64,000 nt of DNA. It comes from Anatilimnocola aggregata (GTDB taxonomy: Bacteria > Planctomycetota > Planctomycetia > Pirellulales > Pirellulaceae). Every line of letters begins with the position of its first letter. The first letter of the stretch is position 1. A program made the position numbers and the translations under genes. This document shows positions 33,920-41,106 of this stretch, in pieces. The notes beneath the pieces were generated by a model. It searched no databases. It saw only the letters and a list, made by a program, of their open reading frames with translations, and was not told the DNA's origin. The stretch spans positions 7,068,001 through 7,132,000 of the forward strand of contig NZ_CP036274.1 of NCBI RefSeq assembly GCF_007747655.1, written 5' to 3'.

Positions 33920-35355
33920 GACTCGCCTCCCAGTCGTGCAGCCTTCGCGTTCTTCTTCTGCAGCCGATGACTCTCCTCTTCCTGAGTCAGATAACCCCAG
34001 TCGAGCGCTTCGTCCTGGCGATACTGCTTGCTCAGCGTCAGGGCGATCGCAGCCTTGCACATCTCATAGCCCAAATAAAACGCGTGTCCGGAATCAATCT
34101 GCACGGCCTGATGCGAATCACGAGCACCGCCGAAACCGGGATTCAGCAGTCGTTCGAAGAGCATAAACGGATCAGCGTCCGCCAAGTGCAACCCGGCACT
34201 CACCACGTGAACTTCGCCCTCTTCCGCAAAGATTCGATAGTTATTGTCCTTAATCGCTTCGGCCAGTCGAGCCAAATTTTCAACGCCAGTCGGCGTTAGC
34301 TTGGGGTCTCGCAGCGTAACCAGCCGAGGCTCCAGTCGCTTTGGCGGCACCTTCTGCCGGACAGAATGCCGTACCAGTCGCCGCGCTAAATCACACTCTT
34401 GTACGCTCGTACGTGCCCAGTTAATTACTTGCGTCGTCAGCACACTGCGAATGCCTAGCTCCTGACAAAAACCAAGGAGCAGCGTGTTGATGCCCGCGGA
34501 ATCGCAGTCGGTCAGTTCGGTGAGATTGCCGATTCCCATTATCATTTCGACATCGGGGTACTGTCGACGCACTTCCAGGTATCGCCCCAAACTGGCCGCG
34601 AAGCCGAAACCGATTGGTTCCAGCACAGCATCTATCCGCAGCGGCACCTTGGCTTGAGCCAACTGTTCGATCGTCTCCGCCAAACCGCCGAGCGTGGGAA
34701 AATCGTCAGGGATGACAATTACTTCGCAGCCCCAATCGACTGCTGCGTCGCGATTGGTGGAATTCACCGAGAGGACCAACTCCGCACCAGCCTTGACCGC
34801 TGGTGCAATCTCGCGGGGATCGAGGCTATCGATCGAAACTCGCAACCCTTCGTCTCGCAGCGCACGCACGCAGTCAGCCACGCCCAGCCATGGCCCACTC
34901 GGATCGCACCCCACATCGATCAGGTTCGCACCATCCGCAGCCAGGCGTTTCGCATGAACGATGATCTCCGCCAGTGACTGCCGTGGCGCGTGATTGATCT
35001 CAGCAATGATCTGAATGTCGTACTCGCCATACTCTGCTGGCCGCTGATTTTTGCCGCCGAGAAACTCGGGCAATTGTTGCAAATCGCGCGGGCCGACTTG
35101 AATCGGCACATTGATGATATTGGCAAGCGGAGCCAAGTCGCCGTGGCAATAACCGGGCAGTATCACTCGCGTCGCAGCAGCGGGAACTTGAATGTGGCGA
35201 GCAATCCAGGCGGGAGACATGAGCGCGGCAACTGTGATTGGCAGCACGTCAATCGAATAGCTGAAGGCCTGTTCGACAGCGACCTTCGCCACCACGGTGC
35301 GCAGCGCGAACTCGGCCAAACGCCCGGTGACAAAATGCAAATGTTCGCCGGACAT
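33916..35355 (-). CDS. Dihydropteroate-synthase-like protein (DUF6513 plus DHPS)
   Basis: The 479-residue protein has an N-terminal DUF6513-type domain (about 1-110), a TIM-barrel DHPS-like domain (about 115-330, AEINHAPR, GANLIDVGCDPSGPW, GIGNLTELTDCDSAGIN) and a C-terminal extension. It is much longer than folate DHPS (about 280) and its pterin and pABA motifs are divergent. Such distant DHPS homologues travel with methanopterin-linked C1 genes in methylotrophs and planctomycetes, so it may join pABA or an aryl-ribofuranosyl unit to a pterin. It is translationally coupled to pabB, which makes the pABA link direct. The role is inferred; folate DHPS is the main alternative. Confidence 0.82.
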   Translation of the reverse strand: MSGEHLHFVTGRLAEFALRTVVAKVAVEQAFSYSIDVLPITVAALMSPAWIARHIQVPAAATRVILPGYCHGDLAPLANIINVPIQVGPRDLQQLPEFLGGKNQRPAEYGEYDIQIIAEINHAPRQSLAEIIVHAKRLAADGANLIDVGCDPSGPWLGVADCVRALRDEGLRVSIDSLDPREIAPAVKAGAELVLSVNSTNRDAAVDWGCEVIVIPDDFPTLGGLAETIEQLAQAKVPLRIDAVLEPIGFGFAASLGRYLEVRRQYPDVEMIMGIGNLTELTDCDSAGINTLLLGFCQELGIRSVLTTQVINWARTSVQECDLARRLVRHSVRQKVPPKRLEPRLVTLRDPKLTPTGVENLARLAEAIKDNNYRIFAEEGEVHVVSAGLHLADADPFMLFERLLNPGFGGARDSHQAVQIDSGHAFYLGYEMCKAAIALTLSKQYRQDEALDWGYLTQEEESHRLQKKNAKAARLGGES

Positions 35356-35432
35356 ACAGGCCTGAAACGAAGTACGACTACTGGATGCAAGAGCGAGAAT
35401 TCAACCCGTGCAGCATACCATCGGCCCGCCCA

Positions 35433-36218
35433 TCATGCCGAGCCAAACCGAAAGCCACCGTTCACGGCGAGCACCTGTCCCGTGATGAAATCGGCACCCG
35501 GCGAGGCCAAAAACCTCACCGCCGCAGCCACGTCTGCCGGTGTCCCCCACCGCTCGCGGAGCGACTCATTGGTCGCCCGCTGTTGCCAATAGTCAGAAGT
35601 CTGCTCGCCCCAGGCGGTGCGAATCCAACCCAGGGCCAGGCAGTTCACGCGCACTTGAGGAGCCAACGATTGCGCCAAGCTGCGCGTGTAGGCCATCACT
35701 GCCCCTTTGATTGTGCCGAACATTTCGCCACTATCGCCGGCCATGCCACGCTCCGCCTGGTCCCAACCAATGTTGATGATGCTGCCACCACCGCGCTCGC
35801 TCATCTGTTGGCCAAGATGGCGTGACAGCGCGATACATGCCTGCACGTCAACTTTCCACAGTTGTTCTAATTTCTGGTCGAACGACCACTTGGCCGCAGC
35901 ACCAGTGAGGACATCGGCCCCGGCATTGTTCACCAGCAAGTCGAGCTTACCTTGCCATTGCCAGGCCTCGGTTGCCAGGCGAGTTACTTCCGCAGCATCT
36001 GCCAGATTCGCGCAAGTGGCCAAGACGTTCCGCCCGAGGGCACGAATCTCAGCGGCCACCTGCTCTCGGGCTTGCTTATTGTGAAATCCGTGCACGACCA
36101 CGTCTGCCCCTGCGCGGGCCAGGGTCTTTGCAATCTCGCGACCGATACCCCCACTCGAGCCCGTGACCAGCGCGGTCAGGCCGGTCAGGTCAAGCGAACT
36201 CGCGGGCTCGGGTTTCAA
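35433..36218 (-). CDS. SDR-family protein lacking the catalytic Ser and Tyr
   Basis: The 261-residue Rossmann protein has the cofactor motif TGSSGGIG (about 19-26) and NNAG (about 98). However, the catalytic YxxxK reads FGTIK (about 170-174) and the serine position falls in SIINIGW, with no Ser after NI. The lysine is kept. It may bind NAD(P) without classical dehydrogenase activity, or use another mechanism. It starts at a TTG at 36218, 24 bases after and in the same frame as the PQQ-propeller stop, and no better start is present. It precedes the DHPS-like gene by 77 bases; a pteridine-reductase-like role is a guess. Confidence 0.78.
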   Translation of the reverse strand: MKPEPASSLDLTGLTALVTGSSGGIGREIAKTLARAGADVVVHGFHNKQAREQVAAEIRALGRNVLATCANLADAAEVTRLATEAWQWQGKLDLLVNNAGADVLTGAAAKWSFDQKLEQLWKVDVQACIALSRHLGQQMSERGGGSIINIGWDQAERGMAGDSGEMFGTIKGAVMAYTRSLAQSLAPQVRVNCLALGWIRTAWGEQTSDYWQQRATNESLRERWGTPADVAAAVRFLASPGADFITGQVLAVNGGFRFGSA

Positions 36219-36242
36219 CTTCGGTTTCTTTCGTCGCGTCGA

Positions 36243-37946
36243 TTACGGGATTTCGTAACAGGCCGCTTCTTGCCCATTGCGAATCAGCAGTAGCTTGCCA
36301 GTCACACACAGGTTATTCCAAGTCTTACCATCGAAAGCTTGAATCTTGCCGCGGACTTCAGCCTTCTCTGGATTAGCAGCCAATAATACTAACTCACCGT
36401 CTTCGCCGAGCACTAAAAACTGGTCCCCAATTCCCAGAACCTGACCGTGACCGTAGCGGCCACTCTTCCATTGCGACTTGCCCGATTCAACGTGTACACA
36501 CTCCAAAATCCCGTCGCTCAGGCCATAGGCATAGTCGCCAATAATGGTGACATTGGTGAACTTCGTCTTCAGCACGCGGCGACTTTCCCAAATCATGTTC
36601 ACCGCCAGCTTGTCACCCTCAGGAACTAATTTCAACAGCGATGAGCCCTGACCATATCCCTTGCTGATAAACAATTGATCGCTCCCCACAGGGAAGGCCT
36701 GCGAAACGTTCGCATCCGCTGAACTATTACCCGACCAATCGTATTGCCAAAGTTGCTGGCCGTCGCGCGGGTCGTAAGCGGCCAGGGTCTTCTCGTTGAC
36801 CGATACGATTTGATCGACCCCCGCCACAGTGCAGCGAATCGGCGAGGCGTAACTTATCTGATCGGTCCCCGCTTCCCAAGCTACTTTGCCCGTCTCTTTG
36901 TCATAAGCAATCAGCGAACGGACGTTGCTGTCATAGCCGCCAGCTGGCACCACCACGAGGTTGTCGACAATGAGGGGCGAGCCGCTGCGGCCCCATTTCA
37001 CCAGCCCTTCGCTCGTGGCTTGTGTCAGGTCGTATCGCTTGAGCAGATCGTCTTCCCACAGCAACTTGCCGGTCTCACCATCCAGGCATTGCACGCGCCC
37101 GGTGCCACTTTGGGCATAGACGCGGCCCCCATCGATGGTTGGCGTCGCTCGCGGGCCCAGCCCACCCAGCGGATCATAATGTCGAGACTCGCACGCATGG
37201 TGCCAAACTGGCTGACCGTCCGACACGCGATAGCAGCTGACCCATTCTTCGGGCCCGCGTTGTTCCAGCGTCACTGCATAGCCATTTCGCACGGCAAAGC
37301 CCGACCAGCCTGGCCCGATGTTGCGTCGCCACACTTCACGCGGCCCCTGCGGTTCCCACCTGTCGGCAAACTTCGCCTCCGGCAGCCAGTTGTTTCGCTG
37401 TGGTCCCAGGAACTGAGCAAAGTCCTCGGGCGTTTCCGTCTTCAGGTCGATACCGGCAATTTCCGTTTTGACATTCTCGCTGGCTGGCGATTCCGTTGTC
37501 TTCTCCGGCACGACCACCGCGGGAGCCATTGCCGTTGGGCGATCGAGTTCGTTCTCGTGCTGGGGATACCAACGCGGGACGAACGTCGGCTTCATGTAAC
37601 CATCGACCCCTTCGAACCGCAGCAAGGCCACTGCCATCAGCACGCCGGCCAGCGGAGCCGCGAAAACCGCGCGGCGGCTCCCAAACGAGTAAGCACTCTT
37701 CCAACAGAACCAAATCCACAGCGTCATGAAGGCGATGAACGCCAGAATCAGCGACACGATGTTGGCCACGGCCCCATCGAACACTTTGACGACCGAGGCA
37801 ATCTCTTCGACATAGATCTGCACCAGCGGAATCAACGTCAGGCAGATCAGCACCGTCAGGCAGGTGCCAATCGGAGGAAATTGCCGCACCGCAGTGTGTC
37901 GTTTCAAGGCGGTGGTCGTTGTCGTCGAATTCGGCGCAGTGGACAT
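36243..37946 (-). CDS. Membrane-anchored PQQ-like beta-propeller protein
   Basis: The 567-residue protein begins with three hydrophobic segments (about 25-47, 56-82, 92-108) and a Pro/Glu-rich linker (about 130-165). A beta-propeller follows with repeated PQQ-type blades: GQPVWHHAC, GKLLWEDDL, GKVAWEAGT, GQQLWQYDW and GKSQWKSGR. The propeller should face the periplasm. Metal or PQQ ligands of true quinoprotein dehydrogenases are not evident, so it is more likely a BamB-like or binding protein. GAGGAAAG precedes the ATG. It may be the first gene of the minus-strand cluster ending with DUF447. Confidence 0.85.
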   Translation of the reverse strand: MSTAPNSTTTTTALKRHTAVRQFPPIGTCLTVLICLTLIPLVQIYVEEIASVVKVFDGAVANIVSLILAFIAFMTLWIWFCWKSAYSFGSRRAVFAAPLAGVLMAVALLRFEGVDGYMKPTFVPRWYPQHENELDRPTAMAPAVVVPEKTTESPASENVKTEIAGIDLKTETPEDFAQFLGPQRNNWLPEAKFADRWEPQGPREVWRRNIGPGWSGFAVRNGYAVTLEQRGPEEWVSCYRVSDGQPVWHHACESRHYDPLGGLGPRATPTIDGGRVYAQSGTGRVQCLDGETGKLLWEDDLLKRYDLTQATSEGLVKWGRSGSPLIVDNLVVVPAGGYDSNVRSLIAYDKETGKVAWEAGTDQISYASPIRCTVAGVDQIVSVNEKTLAAYDPRDGQQLWQYDWSGNSSADANVSQAFPVGSDQLFISKGYGQGSSLLKLVPEGDKLAVNMIWESRRVLKTKFTNVTIIGDYAYGLSDGILECVHVESGKSQWKSGRYGHGQVLGIGDQFLVLGEDGELVLLAANPEKAEVRGKIQAFDGKTWNNLCVTGKLLLIRNGQEAACYEIP

Positions 37947-38250
37947 GCAGCTTTCCTCAATCAGACCAGTCAGTTCACCAGCGGAGTTGCCCCACAGGGA
38001 CTAGCGCACAACAGGGGCGGCATGTTTCAACCGCACACCCGGGCCGGAAATCACTCCCCGGCCCCCCGCACTTAGTTTACCCGACGGACAAGAAGGTCCT
38101 TCTGGACCACTGTCGCCGGCTCACAACCCGTCCAGGTATGCTACCGAACTGGCTTCCAATCGCGTAGGCGAACAATTCACTTAGCGGCCAACCGAACGAC
38201 TATTTTACCGGTCTCTGTCGACGTAACTCACAATGCCGCACGTGCCCAAA

Positions 38251-38368
38251 ACATCCTATTTGTTGATAAACCACCAGGACAAACAACCCAAAACATTCGC
38301 CAAACACGGGAAAAACACAAAACCCAGCTGAAATGCCCCTGCCATTTATCAACACCCCCCTTTTGCGG
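38251..38368. repeat. Inverted-repeat element with C6T4 head (repeat locus B)
   Basis: The element reads ACATCCTATT-TGTTGATAAACC at 38251-38272 and TTTATCAACA-CCCCCCTTTTGCGG at 38345-38368, with 72 bases between. Its 10-base arms (38261-38270, 38345-38354) are inverted. The 21-base piece GGTTTATCAACAAATAGGATG on the reverse strand is identical to the left end of locus A at 17.06 kb. The A4G6 head matches loci A and C. In this locus the shared ends face outward; in locus A they face inward. The surrounding intergenic region (37947-38570) contains no gene that I can see. Confidence 0.7.
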
Positions 38369-38511
38369 TCACACCAACTTACGTCGATCCTCGGCCCAAG
38401 TCTCCTGGCAATTTCGCGCCCGCACGCGGCACCCGATTTAATTGCCACTTCAATGCTTCACTTTCGGCCGGAAAATGATCGCGCACCCCCGGCCTGACTC
38501 ATTCAACGAAA

Positions 38512-38538
38512 CAGCCGTGACACGTTAGGTCACGGCTG
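38512..38538. terminator. Perfect 10-base hairpin after the glycine-zipper gene
   Basis: CAGCCGTGAC (38512-38521) and GTCACGGCTG (38529-38538) pair perfectly around a 7-base loop. On the minus strand it follows the glycine-zipper stop by 32 bases and is followed by TTTCGTT, which makes a reasonable terminator for that gene. Confidence 0.6.
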
Positions 38539-38570
38539 AAAAGTTATTCAAGATTTTCTTCCGACCGGCT

Positions 38571-39248
38571 TTACCGCCCGAACGAGAAGCCCCAATGAAC
38601 ATGGCTTGGCCCGCGGGCATGGTGATGGCCGTGGTAGTGCGGGCCATGATAGCCGTGCCAGTAGTACGGCGGCGGGGCATAGTACCGCGGGCCATACACG
38701 TGTTCGACGATGACCGGAGTCGGTGGTGGCGGCGGAATGGCGGCGGTGTAGGCCGATTGATAGCGAGCTTGCGAAGTCGGCGCTTGTTGCATGGCTTGCA
38801 GCACCGAATCGGGCACGCCTTGATTCCGCAGGTAAATGAGATCGTTCACTTGTAGGGTTTGCGTCACGCCGTTCGTCCGCACATGCGTGACGATCACGTC
38901 TTCGCTCAGCCCGGCGCGGCACATGGCCACGACGTCTTGCGGAGCCACGGCCCCCTTCACCGCTTGCTGGGCCGAACCCGCGGCATAAGCCTGCTGTTGA
39001 GCTTGGGCCCGATCGTTGTCGATCCCTTCGCCGATGGCATTGCCCGTGATGGCACCGACCGCACCACCGATCAGACCGCCGGCCAGCGCGTTTTGGCTCT
39101 TGTTGCCAATTGCAGCCCCCAGCCCCGCGCCGGTGAGACCACCGAGCACGGTGCCGTTGCGCTGATAGTTCGGCGTCTGGCATCCACCCGAAACAACCGT
39201 CGTCAGCGTGACCGCCAGCGACAATACGATAATGACGAGCGACTTCAT
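38571..39248 (-). CDS. Glycine-zipper lipoprotein
   Basis: The product has 225 residues from the ATG at 39248. A hydrophobic leader ends in VVSGGCQT, a probable lipobox. A glycine zipper follows (about 30-75, GGLTGAGLGAAIG and GGLIGGAVGAITGNAIGEG), which typically inserts in or spans membranes. The middle is helical, and the C-terminus is rich in Pro, Tyr and His (PPPPPTP, then PYYWHGYHGPHYHGHHH), which could bind metal. Similar proteins are common in planctomycetes with no assigned role. It stands alone on the minus strand. Confidence 0.78.
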   Translation of the reverse strand: MKSLVIIVLSLAVTLTTVVSGGCQTPNYQRNGTVLGGLTGAGLGAAIGNKSQNALAGGLIGGAVGAITGNAIGEGIDNDRAQAQQQAYAAGSAQQAVKGAVAPQDVVAMCRAGLSEDVIVTHVRTNGVTQTLQVNDLIYLRNQGVPDSVLQAMQQAPTSQARYQSAYTAAIPPPPPTPVIVEHVYGPRYYAPPPYYWHGYHGPHYHGHHHARGPSHVHWGFSFGR

Positions 39249-39640
39249 GTCTGGTTCTCGTTTGCGATTCGACTCAAATCCATCCACGTCGATAACCTGC
39301 ACACTAGCCAACAGCTAAGAAACCTGGCTCTTCCAACGCCCCCGGCCATCTCCCTCCGATCCTTGAGAGAAATTCCACGGGCCGCCGATGTTCGTCTCTC
39401 TCGCCTGTAGCGTCAAGACGAACTCCGCGCCAGTCCCTAGCCATTTACCGCTGCTAGCAGGCGCATTTTCAACGCGCAGCGGAATGCTTCATTATCTTCA
39501 TCGGCAAAAACAACGAATTGTCGCAGTTCAATTTCCGCCGCTAGCGTTGCAATTCAGATATGCGCGTCTACAACGTGAAATCCAGAGTTACATTGGGCAG
39601 TTGATCCATTCTGCATTTTCGAATTAGAGGCGAGTTCTAT
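39249..39640. other. Divergent intergenic region, no gene seen
   Basis: These 392 bases lie between the glycine-zipper gene (minus) and the nuclease gene (plus). No open frame with coding character, RNA gene, repeat or clear promoter was recognised. Confidence 0.4.
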
Positions 39641-40432
39641 ATGAGCGATCGGCCACCGGTTTGGCGCATGGTCCAAGAAGCAGTGGAGAAACTCGGATCG
39701 CCGACGACGAACAAGGCGATTCGCGACTACATCCTCGCCAAGTACGGTGAAGTAAACGAGAAAACGATTGCCTGCCAGATCATCATTTGCAGCGTGAACC
39801 ACCCCTCGAGAGTTCACTATCCTGAAAACAAGCGGCCAAGAATCTGCAATTCTCGCTACGACTTCTTATTTCGAACGGGAACAGGTGAAGTAACTCGCTT
39901 TGATGCAACTATCCACGGGCAATGGGAGATGCGCCTAAATGCATTTGGAAAGCTCGAAGTCGGACAAGCTATATCTGGTCCACCCGACGACCCTGAAAAC
40001 GATGACGACCCAACCGACGAAGCCGGACTTCCCTTTGCACTCGAATGTCATCTGCGAGATTTTTTGGAGAAGAACATCAGCATCATCAAGGTGGACAACT
40101 CGCCGCTGAAAATTTTCCGAGATCACGAAGGCAATGCCGGAATTGAGTACGACACAGACGTCGGACGAATCGATATCCTCGCAATAGACTCTGCAAACAA
40201 CCTCGTTGTAATTGAACTCAAAGTTAGTCGTGGATCTGACCGCGTCATCGGACAGATTCTTCGATACATGGGCTGGGTGAAAAAGCACTTGGCGGGCGAA
40301 AGGAAAGTTGCCGGGATCATCGTGGCATGCAACATCGACGATAAGCTTCGATACGCTGCAAGTTTACTTACCGACGTCATGCTGTTTGAGTATCAACTAA
40401 AGTTCGATTTGGATCGAGTCGCGCTTAAGTAG
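39641..40432 (+). CDS. DUF7669-like winged helix plus NucS-type PD-(D/E)XK nuclease
   Basis: The 263-residue protein has an N-terminal winged-helix-like domain (about 1-75, TTNKAIRDYILAKYGEVNEKTI). The C-terminal nuclease core (about 130-260) contains IEYDTDVGRIDILAID and LVVIELKVSRG, giving the Asp and ExK residues of the PD-(D/E)XK fold as in NucS/RecB-like nucleases, then QILRYMGWV. It should bind and cut DNA, but the substrate is unknown. It is a lone gene with no methyltransferase or partner, and its sequence is less GC-rich than that of its neighbours, consistent with acquisition by transfer. GAGGCGAG upstream serves as the ribosome binding site. Confidence 0.75.
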   Translation: MSDRPPVWRMVQEAVEKLGSPTTNKAIRDYILAKYGEVNEKTIACQIIICSVNHPSRVHYPENKRPRICNSRYDFLFRTGTGEVTRFDATIHGQWEMRLNAFGKLEVGQAISGPPDDPENDDDPTDEAGLPFALECHLRDFLEKNISIIKVDNSPLKIFRDHEGNAGIEYDTDVGRIDILAIDSANNLVVIELKVSRGSDRVIGQILRYMGWVKKHLAGERKVAGIIVACNIDDKLRYAASLLTDVMLFEYQLKFDLDRVALK

Positions 40433-40609
40433 TTCAACAAAACTTCCTGTTCTAAATGTGGCGGCACCCATCGGCAGATCGAGTTCTCATTTCATGTTGA
40501 AGTGACCCGGCGAGCGGGTGATTTCGCCCGCGCCCGAGCTTCGCTCAGTGTTGGCCAAGACGAAAATCGCAACAGGCGAGGCGATGCATCTCAACCGCGA
40601 AAAATCTCC

Positions 40610-40638
40610 TTGACCGATTACGACGACTGTCGTAATAT
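40610..40638 (+). promoter_or_regulatory. Promoter of the blaI-type/M56 operon
   Basis: TTGACC (40610-40615), a 17-base spacer and TAATAT (40633-40638) form a near-consensus promoter. The first operator dyad fills the spacer and reaches into the -10 element. Confidence 0.8.
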
Positions 40639-40658
40639 GCTTACGACAAGAGTCGTAT
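40618..40658 (+). promoter_or_regulatory. Two tandem BlaI-type operators
   Basis: TTACGAC-GACT-GTCGTAA (40618-40635) is a perfect dyad. TTACGAC-AAGA-GTCGTAT (40641-40658) is a second copy with one end mismatch. Their centres are 23 bases apart, about two helical turns. They cover the -10 and start region of the promoter ahead of a BlaI-family gene, so autorepression by two dimers is expected. Confidence 0.8.
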
Positions 40659-40689
40659 TCGCTTCGTTCGAGAGCACTGAAACGCGATC

Positions 40690-41106
40690 ATGGCACGCAA
40701 GAAACCGACGGAACGTCTGGCGGCAGGAGAGATTAACATCCTGCGCCTGTTGTGGGATTTAGGGGCGAGCACGCTTTCGGCCGCTCATGCCGAGATGGTC
40801 CGCCGCGGCGAGCAAGTGGGGTACACCACGGTGCAAACGCGGCTGGAACGACTGGTGGCGAAGAACGTCGTCACCAAGACCAGCGATCGCCCGGCGAAGT
40901 ACCAGGCGGCCATTGCCCCCGACGATGTCAGCGGCCCGCTCCTCGACTTGCTGCTGGAACGCGTGAGTGGCGCGGTCCCCCTCTTCGCCCAGCTGATTCA
41001 AGATCCGGCGCTGACCAGTGCCGACCTGGCCGAGATGAAGCGGCTGATTGCCGAGGCCGAACGAAACCGCGAACCGGAAGCACCAAAGCCGGAGAAAAAG
41101 CGATGA
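40690..41106 (+). CDS. BlaI/MecI/CopY-family transcriptional repressor
   Basis: The 138-residue protein has the family winged helix at the N-terminus (EINILRLLWDLG, then GYTTVQTRLERLVAKNVVTKTSDRPAKYQA at about 44-73) and a helical dimerisation and cleavage region. BlaI-type repressors bind dyads as dimers and are inactivated by proteolysis triggered by the partner M56 membrane protease. The next gene encodes that protease and overlaps by four bases (ATGA). Two operators lie in its own promoter. A beta-lactamase or copper gene is not nearby, so the regulated stress is unknown. Confidence 0.92.
   Translation: MARKKPTERLAAGEINILRLLWDLGASTLSAAHAEMVRRGEQVGYTTVQTRLERLVAKNVVTKTSDRPAKYQAAIAPDDVSGPLLDLLLERVSGAVPLFAQLIQDPALTSADLAEMKRLIAEAERNREPEAPKPEKKR

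Noticed and set aside
36744-38075. 443-codon plus-strand frame opposite the PQQ-propeller gene
   Set aside because: Antisense shadow; the minus-strand protein has signature blades and a good start.
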